Assembly: GCA_016719295.1 (NCBI GenBank) | Contig: JADKAF010000001.1 | Span: 3,906,001-3,970,000 of the forward strand | From: Planctomycetota bacterium | GTDB taxonomy: Bacteria; Planctomycetota; UBA1135; JADKAF01 | Direction of reading: 5' to 3' | Length of the DNA stretch: 64,000 nt | In this document: one piece after another, positions 49,665-57,661 of the stretch | Layout of the letters: each line of letters opens with the position of its first letter | Position numbering within the stretch: position 1 is the stretch's first letter | Made by a program: the position numbers and the translations under genes | The notes under the pieces: generated by a model | Seen by the model: only the letters and a program-made list of their open reading frames with translations | Database searches by the model: none | Told to the model about the DNA's origin: nothing

Positions 49665-51437
49665 CTACGGAGAAGAGCCGCTCGACTCCGAAGTCTCGGT
49701 CGCGACGATACCGTTCGGAGCGGATTGCGCCCACATGCGGACCTCAGCTCGGATGAAATCGATCCCTGCTTCGAAGCACTCGGCGCGATGAGAGCGAGTG
49801 GCGGTTGCGCGAGGAGTGGGCGGCAGGTCGCCCTGATGCGCGAGCGCGCGCGCAGCATGCTCGCCGCGCGTCAGGCGAGCGCCAATCCCGCGACCGCGTA
49901 GAAGTGCGGCGAAGCGCCGTTCCGCTTCAAGCGCCTGCTCCCGCGTCCTGGCGTTGTAGAGAGAGTGCGCGACGAGCGAGAAGGCGCCGAGGTTCTCGCG
50001 CTGCTCGTAGATCTCGCACCGCGTGGTGAAGATGTGGAGGAGCAGCTCACCACTCTCCGCCTGCACCTCGTTCGCGTGTGCGCTGGCGGAACTACTCCCT
50101 GGCCGCGTCCATCCTCCGCCGCCCGCCTCCCTCCAGCCCGCGAAGCGCAGCGCTGCACGAAGCGAGACCGCGCGGTTGAAGGCGTCGCGTGCTGACTCAC
50201 CTGGCTGCGTCACGATCGCCGGCAGGTCGAGGACGCGCGTCCCGTTGACGACGAGAGGAGAGCCGTCAGCATCCAACCTGAAGCTCAACGACTGGATCTT
50301 CGCCGCTTCGCTCGTCGGCGCGTCGCGATGCTTTTTCTGCGGATGGCTCTGCGATCGCTTCTTCGCTGACCGCTCGGCATCGCCGAAGCAGAAGAACCGC
50401 TCGATCAGCGCGCGCCAATCCGGACCGAGCTCGTCGCGGATGATCGACTGCGCGACCTCTGCTGGGACGCGGTTCGCTGCACGATGCAGCAAGCCGCACG
50501 GACGCCTCTCGCCCCAGCGATCGTCCCTCCGCTTCTGCGCGATCGAACCTGGGAACCGGAGATTGTGCGCAGTGTCGGCCCAGAAGTCCGACGTGCATCC
50601 CGTGGCTCGCGCCAGGCGCAGAACGCGCACCACGGCGAGTCCCGCGATCGTGCGCTTGGCCTCGAGGAAGTGGGCTTCACCTTCAAGATGCTCGAAGCCC
50701 GCGAGCAACGTGGCGCCCTGGAGCGCGTTCGCGGTGCGCCAGAGGTCTGCGGCGAGCGCGCCGCCGAGGAAGGCGAACGACTCGATCGCTTCGACCGTGA
50801 TCTCTTCGAGCAGCGGTCGCTTGCACGCGACGAGCTCGCCGCCGCGCATCTCGATCGAATCGGCGAGCTCGCGCTTGCCGGTGATGTCGAGGTCGAAATG
50901 GGCAGAACCGATGCCAGCGACGAGCAGTCGACCGTGATCGTCACGCTCGCGGCGCGAGAACCGGCGCACCTGGCCCTTGCGCCGACCTGATCGGACGACG
51001 GAGACGCCGTCTGCGATAAAGCGAGCGGCGGGCGCGAAGAGATTTCGCCACGGCACGCCCTGCTCGGCCGTATTCGAGAGCGCTCCGCGTGCCCAAGCGT
51101 ATGGATCTGCGTATCCGGACTCGACATCGAACGGGTCGCCGCTCTGGGCGTGGCCGACCGCTAGGAGGTAGTGCTCGCCGTTCCGCGCCGCTCCTGCGAT
51201 GCGCTCCAAGGTGGCTGCCGCCGCCGCAACCGATGCCGCGTCGACTGCGTGGAGAGCACGAAGCTCGCGATCGAGGAGGTCGGGTCGCGCATATCGTGTG
51301 AGCGCAGCTCCAGCGGAAGAGCAGCGGAGCTCTGCATCCGCTTCGCGCAGATGCGGAGGCTCGGCCGTGAACACGGCCCAGTCCGCCGGCGAGCCCGGGA
51401 CGAAACCCGGGCCGGGATGTGCGCTCTCCGGCGCCAT
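49665..51437 (-). CDS. Unknown 590-residue protein (element B replication slot)
   Basis: Not recognised. There are no signal peptide, membrane segment or nucleotide-binding motif. Mixed alpha/beta sequence includes VAGIGSAHFDLDITGKREL, SIIRDELGPDWRALIERFF and a Gly/Ser-rich linker near residue 450. The ATG at 51437 lacks a good ribosome site. The frame is continuous with the HTH gene upstream except for one TAG at 51488-51486, so low-level readthrough could fuse the two. Partnership with the following helicase-like gene is inferred from position. Confidence 0.55.
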   Translation of the reverse strand: MAPESAHPGPGFVPGSPADWAVFTAEPPHLREADAELRCSSAGAALTRYARPDLLDRELRALHAVDAASVAAAAATLERIAGAARNGEHYLLAVGHAQSGDPFDVESGYADPYAWARGALSNTAEQGVPWRNLFAPAARFIADGVSVVRSGRRKGQVRRFSRRERDDHGRLLVAGIGSAHFDLDITGKRELADSIEMRGGELVACKRPLLEEITVEAIESFAFLGGALAADLWRTANALQGATLLAGFEHLEGEAHFLEAKRTIAGLAVVRVLRLARATGCTSDFWADTAHNLRFPGSIAQKRRDDRWGERRPCGLLHRAANRVPAEVAQSIIRDELGPDWRALIERFFCFGDAERSAKKRSQSHPQKKHRDAPTSEAAKIQSLSFRLDADGSPLVVNGTRVLDLPAIVTQPGESARDAFNRAVSLRAALRFAGWREAGGGGWTRPGSSSASAHANEVQAESGELLLHIFTTRCEIYEQRENLGAFSLVAHSLYNARTREQALEAERRFAALLRGRGIGARLTRGEHAARALAHQGDLPPTPRATATRSHRAECFEAGIDFIRAEVRMWAQSAPNGIVATETSESSGSSP

Positions 51438-51485
51438 CGTTCGACTTGCTGGGACGCGCGAACGCGCGTCGCCGGCGAACGTCGA

Positions 51486-51713
51486 CTACACCCCCAATCC
51501 CACGAGGAACGCCGCGAGATCGCGGCGCCGTACAAGAATGCGTGACGAGCCACCCTTGCGGGCGCCGACCGTCGGGAGGATGCCCGCCGCGATCCAACGC
51601 CGGACGGTGCGGAGATGGACGCGCGAGAGTTCAGCGGACTCGGCGACCGTGTACAGCGCGCGCGGGTTCGAGGAGGCGAGGTCAGCTTCGAGGTCGGAGA
51701 CGAGCGAGTTCAC
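51486..51713 (-). CDS. HTH DNA-binding protein (excisionase/MerR-like), element B
   Basis: This 75-residue copy of the element A HTH protein (5454-5681) differs only at a few residues near both ends (SSNPRA, FLVGLGV). The recognition region LYTVAESAELSRVHLRTVRR is identical, so both elements probably share operators. The TAG stop is in frame with the next gene. Confidence 0.75.
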   Translation of the reverse strand: MNSLVSDLEADLASSNPRALYTVAESAELSRVHLRTVRRWIAAGILPTVGARKGGSSRILVRRRDLAAFLVGLGV

Positions 51714-51799
51714 GATGTAGTCCGTACGGAGGATCCGGCCGTCGTAGCGAGCTCGTTGCTCGCACATCCGACGTGCCCGACTCCCCGGGCCGCGTCCCG

Positions 51800-51945
51800 C
51801 GTGACACGCTCGATTCCCCTGCCGTAGCAGCCTCTGTCTCGTTGTAGGCCTTGATCTGCCTAGATGTCCGCCTCTAGAGATTCCTGATTTTGATTCGATG
51901 CGTGTCACGATCAGCGTGACATCGCGCGTGACATGTCACGTGACG
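51800..51945. promoter_or_regulatory. CGTGACA/TGTCACG operator cluster (element B)
   Basis: CGTGACA is at 51800, 51915 and 51927. TGTCACG is at 51903 and 51934, and CGTGACG at 51939. Spacing within 51903-51945 is the same as in element A, although the intervening bases differ. Confidence 0.6.
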
Positions 51946-53207
51946 CCCGACCGCTTGCGTCGCTTCCTCCCTTGGCGTCCCTCCTCCAGCATCTCTCGGC
52001 GCAACTCGTCAGAGCGCGGGCTCTGCGCCTTCGAGCTCCGCTTCTGCAGCGCACCTTCCTCTCTCGGAAGATTCGGAACGTCCGACGACCAGATCGAGAC
52101 TCGGAACACCGCTGTTCGGAGGCCTTCACGATCTTCGGCACCGAAGAGCTCGCTCGGGTCCAGCGGGATCTCATCGGCAAGCCTTCGCCACACGCAGTTG
52201 CGGAACCTCTGGCTTACCTTCCGGTTCGCCCGAATCTTCGGCGCGAAGCCGGCGCTCCGTCCGTCCGCGATGACCTTCTTGCGTGCCTCTTCCCAAGCTT
52301 CAGTGCTCGCAACATCAGCGGATGCCGCCGACGATTCATCTACAGCCTTGAGTGCATCGCGCTCAGCGCTGCATGCACCAGCGATGAGTTTGGCCCACGC
52401 CGATCTCCCTTCACCGAGGTCCGCGATGGGCATCGATTTCAAAACGTTCCCCGTGCGGTCGATGCGCTGTAGCTCCGTCCCATCCTCGCTCTCTCGGAGG
52501 ATCACCTGGCTGGCGCGCTTCAGGAGCTCGTCTCTCGCAGGTACCAGCTCCTCGCGTTTGCAATCATCCGCAGCGCTCGCCGCGGCCTGCGAGTCGCTCA
52601 CGCGCGGCGCTGCCTGGTTCTCTGCCTGCGTTTGCTCGAGGTCTCGCTCGATGCGCTGGAGGATTGATTCGATACCCGCACGCAGCGCGTCGGCGTCCTC
52701 GATGACCGGCTCGGTGATTCGCCACTCGACGAACAGGCGGAGCTGCTCGCCGCTCTCGAGTCGCAGCACAACCTCGTCCCACTCGGAAACGCAGGGCCCC
52801 TGCCCAAGGAGCCATCGTGTCGCCTCATGCGCCACGTGGCGGTACAGGAACTCCTCGAGGGCGTCGGGGAGGTACGGATAGCGCAACAGGTAGACAGCCT
52901 TCTCGCGCCTCTCAACCTCGGATGCGATCTCCTCGACCGCTTCGAGGATGGTCCTTGGCTCAGGAAAGCTCGCGAGCCAGCCAGGGAACCGCGCTTCGAT
53001 GACCAGCCCTTGGACACGATCGAGTGCGATCCAGAGCCAGGGTGCGGCACCGCTCTTCGGTCGCGGGCCACGGATCCATCCGGATCGGACGGCCTCGACG
53101 AGGATCCGACCGACGACGGAAGCAGCGGCTCGACACCGTGCGAGTCGATCTCCGGAGCAGGAGTCGAACATGTTCTGCCACGGGTCCGCGAGGTTCTCGC
53201 GCAGCAT
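51936..53207 (-). CDS. Conserved unknown element protein, 423 residues (element B)
   Basis: A near-identical copy of the 5904-7175 product. Differences cluster around residues 175-235 and at the C-terminal 40 residues, giving a mosaic pattern. A one-base insertion upstream (near 53232) removes the longer N-terminus possible in element A and fixes the start at MLRENLADPW. The basic tail (GRKRRKRSGVT) is kept. The function is unknown. Confidence 0.7.
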   Translation of the reverse strand: MLRENLADPWQNMFDSCSGDRLARCRAAASVVGRILVEAVRSGWIRGPRPKSGAAPWLWIALDRVQGLVIEARFPGWLASFPEPRTILEAVEEIASEVERREKAVYLLRYPYLPDALEEFLYRHVAHEATRWLLGQGPCVSEWDEVVLRLESGEQLRLFVEWRITEPVIEDADALRAGIESILQRIERDLEQTQAENQAAPRVSDSQAAASAADDCKREELVPARDELLKRASQVILRESEDGTELQRIDRTGNVLKSMPIADLGEGRSAWAKLIAGACSAERDALKAVDESSAASADVASTEAWEEARKKVIADGRSAGFAPKIRANRKVSQRFRNCVWRRLADEIPLDPSELFGAEDREGLRTAVFRVSIWSSDVPNLPREEGALQKRSSKAQSPRSDELRREMLEEGRQGRKRRKRSGVT

Positions 53208-53458
53208 CGCGCAGGGGTGGAGAAGATGCTTCGACGCTGGAGTCAGCTAGCATGAGAAGCCTTCTTGGACATGGACCGGCTCGGGCAGAATCTTGCTGTC
53301 GTCATGGCACACAGCCTGACAGCGCCGGACACCGAGTGTCGTTGCTTGGGTGGCCTCTTCTGCCGCGCGCATAGGTCGCCGACGATCCGGTCGATGACCG
53401 CGGCCACCCGCTTCCTCCGATCCCTACCGCCGCAGCCTCAAGGCGCGGCTGCGAGATC

Positions 53459-53767
53459 GTGGTCGTCTCCGACGCAGGGCCAGCGCGGCTCGAGCTCAGC
53501 GAGCTGCGCTTCACGCCGTCAGCGCCGCGCTTCCGCGCTGAGGGCCTCCTCGGCTGGCTCTCCCTCGTACTGAACGGAGCGCTCCGCATCGACGGCGTCG
53601 CAGTCAGGCGTACGATGAGCGGCAGGGTCTCGCTCTCGTTCCCGGACCGTGTCGCCCATGACGGCAGGCGGCACCCCATCCTCCGGCCGCTCGATGCCCA
53701 CGCCAGGGCCGCACTCGAGACTGCGGTGATCGCCGCGCTCGAGACGGAGTTCCAGCAGATCGCGTAG
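53459..53767 (+). CDS. SpoVG-like protein (element B)
   Basis: 102 residues, identical in sequence to the element A copy from the GTG onward. One base is missing upstream (in the C run near 53412), so the region before the GTG is not coding in both copies. It converges on the integrase with one base between stops. Confidence 0.7.
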   Translation: MVVSDAGPARLELSELRFTPSAPRFRAEGLLGWLSLVLNGALRIDGVAVRRTMSGRVSLSFPDRVAHDGRRHPILRPLDAHARAALETAVIAALETEFQQIA

Positions 53768-53768
53768 G

Positions 53769-55136
53769 TCACGCGGACCGCTCCTCGGCCACGCAGCCCC
53801 TTGCGCTCTGACCGCGCTCCACGGCCTGCTCGATGACTCGGTCGACCAGGTCCTCGATGCCCATGGCAGCCTCGACGGTGCGCGCGGCAGGATCGATGCC
53901 GCGCAAGAGGCCAACGTAGTGTTTTTGCGCAACCTGAACGCCGTGGCCCAATTGCACGGCCGCGCGAAATGGCGCCGCGGATCCGAAGATCGAAGCGGCG
54001 TTTGCGAGTATCGACGCGCATGAGATCCGCAACTGCTGCCAGTTCCCATTCGGCGCGCCGAAGACGCGGATCATGCGGCGCATCGAGGTGACCGCGAGGT
54101 CTCGGGTCATCCCGAATACCGAGCCGCTGCCGTTGCGGCGTTCTCGCATCGCCAGCAAGAGCCGGCGCAGCGCTGGCGAGACGCCGAGGTCGATCACACG
54201 CTCGGTCCTCGTCTTGTTGATCTCGGCTCGAATGGTGACTTCGCCGACGACGGAGCCGCGTTCGTCGCGGGCATCCAGATCGACGTCGGGCCACTCGAGC
54301 TGCAGCGCTTCTCCGCGGCGAGCGCCGGAGAGCAGGAGGAACACCAAGCACGGCGCGATCGCCTCGAAGCGCGGAGTCCTGCCGGGGACAAGCCGTCCGT
54401 TTTTCTCGAAGCGCGTCATCTTGTGGGTCGCGGCGTCGTGCGCGAGCGCAGCTTCAAGCAGCCCGCGCGTCTCGTGCTGAGTCAAGAAGGCCGGCCGCGG
54501 GCGCGGTGTCGACAAGTGGGCCAACGAGTCGGCGAGCACGTCCCGGTTGAGAGCTGGCGAGAGCCCGAGGCGCGCGAAGGATCGTAGCGCGGTGTGAAGC
54601 GCGGTCAGATGCTTGTTTACTGTCCGCGGCGCGCACTTCTTCTGCGCCTCTGCGCGCTCTCCTCGGCGTCCGCCCTTCTTCGACTTTGCGCTCGGCCGCG
54701 CAATGAGATGCGCGCGGAAGAGCGCAAGGCTGCGGCCTGTAATCTCGCTCGTGCGCTTCAAGCCGACCTTCGCCGCCCACTCGGCGAAAAGCTTGAGGGA
54801 CGCTTCGTAACCCACAAAGGTCGACATCCGTGTCGTTGTCGATGCTGTGCGTAGGTAGTCGCCGATCGCAGCCGCGAGTGCCAGGTCCGCCCTCGGCTGC
54901 GCACCCTCGCGAAGCGCGTCCTTCCGACGCTCGAGCTCTCTGCTCTTCGCCAGCGCCCACGTTCGGCGCGCTTCGGCGCTGGTCACGCCAAGCGCTTCGA
55001 GCGAACGGCAGACGAGCTTGCCCGAGTCCGGATCGCGCCAACGAGCCTGGTGGAACGGTGTTCCGGCGGGCGTCTTGAGAAGTAAAATCTTGACGCCCGG
55101 ACTGCTTCCGCTTGCGCGCCGCTTTGCAGTAGCCAT
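53769..55136 (-). CDS. int: Tyrosine integrase of element B
   Basis: 455 residues, the same length as the element A integrase. It contains SGARRGEAL, QQLR, GHG and QKHY with the nucleophile Tyr. The N-terminal ~85 residues and the last ~45 are essentially identical to the element A enzyme. The core-binding and catalytic parts between are only roughly two-thirds identical. The ribosome-site hairpin (55141-55160) is conserved. It should act at the same tRNA att site. Confidence 0.92.
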   Translation of the reverse strand: MATAKRRASGSSPGVKILLLKTPAGTPFHQARWRDPDSGKLVCRSLEALGVTSAEARRTWALAKSRELERRKDALREGAQPRADLALAAAIGDYLRTASTTTRMSTFVGYEASLKLFAEWAAKVGLKRTSEITGRSLALFRAHLIARPSAKSKKGGRRGERAEAQKKCAPRTVNKHLTALHTALRSFARLGLSPALNRDVLADSLAHLSTPRPRPAFLTQHETRGLLEAALAHDAATHKMTRFEKNGRLVPGRTPRFEAIAPCLVFLLLSGARRGEALQLEWPDVDLDARDERGSVVGEVTIRAEINKTRTERVIDLGVSPALRRLLLAMRERRNGSGSVFGMTRDLAVTSMRRMIRVFGAPNGNWQQLRISCASILANAASIFGSAAPFRAAVQLGHGVQVAQKHYVGLLRGIDPAARTVEAAMGIEDLVDRVIEQAVERGQSARGCVAEERSA

Positions 55137-55140
55137 GTGC

Positions 55141-55160
55141 CTCCGAAAAATACTTCGGAG
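55141..55160 (-). promoter_or_regulatory. Hairpin covering the element B integrase ribosome-binding site
   Basis: The same CTCCGAA/TTCGGAG stem and GGAGG placement as at 9109-9128. Confidence 0.55.
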
Positions 55161-55262
55161 CGATCTTGTTGCACCCAATTGCGCACCTAGATCGCGCCAC
55201 TTAGTGGCACTCGGAGTCTAACCGCTTTCGCTTCGAACCTCAACGCAACAAGCGAACACGTC

Positions 55263-55292
55263 GGACTTTAGAGAACATAGTAGGACATACGT
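55263..55292. repeat. Integrase arm-type sites, right arm (element B)
   Basis: Phased 10-bp repeats GGACTTTAGA, GAACATAGTA and GGACATACGT. The second carries one change from the element A set. Confidence 0.65.
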
Positions 55293-55320
55293 ATACGTTA
55301 GCGACCAGCGAAGCATGGTC

Positions 55321-55362
55321 CTTCGGAACCGAGGGTCGGGGGTTCGAATCCCTCCGGGATCA
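55321..55362 (+). other. Attachment site: 3' half of tRNA (right boundary of element B)
   Basis: 42 bp identical to 9289-9330. It is followed by a CGTAAGTC/GACTTACG inverted repeat that is also present, less perfectly, after the first copy. Confidence 0.8.
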
Positions 55363-55480
55363 TCGCGTAAGTCTTTGTGGTGGCGTGACTTACGAACGGG
55401 CGCATCCGGGCGGAGAGGCCCGGAAAGTGCCGGACTCACCACAAATGTCACCATTTCTGCGGCGTCTGCGCGGGATGGGG

Positions 55481-55562
55481 TGACAGAGCGCGACGCAGGT
55501 GGACAGGTCCATCGGGCGATCCGATCGCTGGAATTCGTGGTCGGACACAGCGGGACATTGCG
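55481..55562. repeat. Arm-type sites of a third element (C), left arm
   Basis: TGACAGAGCG, CGACGCAGGT and GGACAGGTCC lie at 55481-55510. GGACACAGCG and GGACATTGCG lie at 55543-55562. They match the left arm of element B at 9449-9530 in order and spacing. A left-arm sequence here implies another element, or its remnant, to the right. Confidence 0.6.
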
Positions 55563-55745
55563 CACCAAGGAGGGGGTGGCGGCGGACCACCGGCCCGTCC
55601 GGGAGCGCCTCGCCACGGATGACGTACGCTCCTCCCGAGATGCGCCGCCTCCAGGGGTTCTGCCCCGTCCGGCGCCTTCCGACTCGCGCTGACACCCGAA
55701 GGGCGAGCCCATCTATCCTCTCGCTTTTAACCGTAGAGGCGAACC

Positions 55746-57152
55746 ATGCTCCCTGCCACCGCTGCCGCCCCGCTCTCGCTGCTCCTCGCCGTGTCGATGG
55801 CGTTTGCGCAGGAAACCGAGAGCGATCTCTCACCGGAAGAGCGAGCGAGCCTGGAGCAGCGGCTCGAGCGGTTGGACGGCAGATCGACCGACTGGGTCCT
55901 GCTGGCCGACATCGGCGACAAGGTCCAGCCGCTCGGTGCCCGAGCCGTTCCACTCCTGCGCGAGCGCGTGAAGGCCGCGCTCGAGCGAGAGGATCCGCGC
56001 TACGGCGTGCGACTCCTCGGAGTGCTGTGCCGCCTCGACGACGATGGCGCTCGCCAGCTCTTCGAGATCGTGGCCTCCGAAGACGAGCGTGCTGCTTCCC
56101 TCGCGGCACGCGTGATCGGACGAAGCCAAGCTCCTGCGTCTCGCATCCACGCGCGGCTCGTCGCGGCGCTGGAGAAGGAGAAGCGCCCCACGGTCATCTC
56201 GGCGCTCGCCTTAGCTGCGGCAGACGCCGGGGCCACGGCAGCTGCGACTCCGATCCGCTCACGGATCACTGAGAAAGCCGTCGAGCCGGGGATCGCCCGG
56301 TGGCTCGCGATCGCGCTGGCCTGCCTGGAGAAGGAGCTCCCGAAGAAGTCCCTACTGGAGTGGCTGGCCCCCGAAAGCCCGCTCGTGGAGTCAGCGATCC
56401 TTCTCGCCCGATCTCATCGAGATCCCGGGGTCGAGGGCAAGGTGATCGAGCTCCTTCAGTCCGCGGAGGACGAGACCCGCTGGACGTGGCTGATCGAAGC
56501 CCTTGGCGCATGCGGCGGCGATGAGTCGAAGAGCGCGTTGCGCGAGTCCCTGAACGCGGAAGACGAGGAGGCCAAGGACGAGAGCGGTGGCGTTCTACTC
56601 GCGAGCAGCAACATCGACGCGCGCCTCCTGGCCTTGCTGCGCCTGAGGGAGCCCGCCGCCATTGCCTGGGCGAAGGCGACGGTTGCGAGCGAAGGCCGTG
56701 GAGAAGCAGCCAGCGGCATGACCTTCGCCATGATGTCCGAGGAGCAGGCCAGGATCCCCGAGCTCCTCGGGAAGTGGAGGATCACCGAAGCGGACTCTGC
56801 CATCGAAGCTTGCCTGAAGAGCAAGACGGCCACAGGGCAGCTGCGCATCCACGCCGCTCGTGGGCTGAGCTGGCGCCGAGATGCGCGAGGGCTCCGTGCC
56901 GCTGCCGAGATCCTTGCCGATCCGAACTCCACGGCGATGCCGTTCGATCTGCACTCCACTGGGATGCCCGCGCAGAACACCCTGCACGAGTTCGTTGGCA
57001 ACCCGGACCGACCCGACTACGTGCCGCTTGAGGATGGAGCCGTCGCGGCGGAGCTCGGCAAGCAATGGCTCGCGTGGATCGACAAGTACGAATCCAAGAT
57101 CCAGTGGCGAGAACCGCTGGCGGAGTCGCAGGACCTGCTGCTCTGGCGCTGA
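55746..57152 (+). CDS. Secreted HEAT-repeat protein
   Basis: This 468-residue protein has a signal peptide (AAPLSLLLAVSMAFAQ) and HEAT/ARM-like helical repeats (GARAVPLLRERVKAALERED, RYGVRLLGVLCRLDDDGARQ, RLVAALEKEKRPTVISALAL). The C-terminal region is less regular. Such exported HEAT proteins are common in planctomycetes, with no assigned function. It is the first gene inside element C. Confidence 0.7.
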   Translation: MLPATAAAPLSLLLAVSMAFAQETESDLSPEERASLEQRLERLDGRSTDWVLLADIGDKVQPLGARAVPLLRERVKAALEREDPRYGVRLLGVLCRLDDDGARQLFEIVASEDERAASLAARVIGRSQAPASRIHARLVAALEKEKRPTVISALALAAADAGATAAATPIRSRITEKAVEPGIARWLAIALACLEKELPKKSLLEWLAPESPLVESAILLARSHRDPGVEGKVIELLQSAEDETRWTWLIEALGACGGDESKSALRESLNAEDEEAKDESGGVLLASSNIDARLLALLRLREPAAIAWAKATVASEGRGEAASGMTFAMMSEEQARIPELLGKWRITEADSAIEACLKSKTATGQLRIHAARGLSWRRDARGLRAAAEILADPNSTAMPFDLHSTGMPAQNTLHEFVGNPDRPDYVPLEDGAVAAELGKQWLAWIDKYESKIQWREPLAESQDLLLWR

Positions 57153-57661
57153 GCGCGGCGAGGAAGCAGGAGCAGCCCGGACAGCTCGGCCGCCGGGCAC
57201 GCGCCGCGATCCGCGAGCTCGTCGTGGCCTCGCTGCCGATGAGGTCGCTGACTCCGAGGCGCGCCACCGTCCTCCCGGATCCCGAGGCGCCAGGGCGGGC
57301 GATGGGATCCGCGCGTCGTGATCGTGGAGGCGCGGGAGGTGGTCGGCACCTTGAGATCTCGTTCGGCCATGCCGCGTCGGCGCCGCCTGCCACGTGCCCG
57401 CACCTCATCCACGTGCCGGACGATCGATCGCGAGCCGGCGCGGCGGTCATGGAGAACCTGAAGGACGAGGCCCGAGGAAGCCCCGGACCCCGCATGGCTA
57501 CTGGGGTGCCGGATGTCCGGACGGAGAAGTCCAGGAGGTCGGGAGAGGGAGCAGTGCGATTGACTTTGGCGGGCGGCTACTGTGGCCGTCAGGATTGCGC
57601 CTTCCCAGGCATCACACGAGCAGCTATGGTCGGAGTTCGCCCGCATCAGAAGGATCCACTC
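57153..57661. other. Intergenic region with repeat copy 1
   Basis: No gene was seen. It contains one copy of the dispersed repeat at 57501-57556. Confidence 0.4.
57501..57556 (+). repeat. Dispersed intergenic repeat, copy 1 of 4
   Basis: The core is ggtgccggatgtccggacgg then agaagtccaggaggtcgg. Copies are at 59183-59240 (-), 59684-59740 (-) and 61501-61556 (+). It contains the palindrome CCGGATGTCCGG. Confidence 0.6.

Larger units (their letters stand above)
9331..55362. mobile_element. Integrative element B (complete, about 46 kb)
   Basis: It is bounded by identical 42-bp tRNA 3'-half sequences. The integrase, SpoVG-like gene, unknown 423-residue protein gene and HTH gene lie at its right end, and arm-type repeats at both ends. 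Cargo includes IS66, a kinase/sigma signalling island, Mrr, a Xer-type recombinase, an intein-bearing methyltransferase, phage-like small genes and an Fe-S helicase-like gene. No conjugation genes were recognised. Confidence 0.75.

Noticed and set aside
9331..55362. Conjugative (ICE-type) transfer apparatus in element B
   Set aside because: I found no relaxase, coupling protein, VirB4-type ATPase or pilus genes. The element is integrative, but self-transfer is not supported by the sequence.
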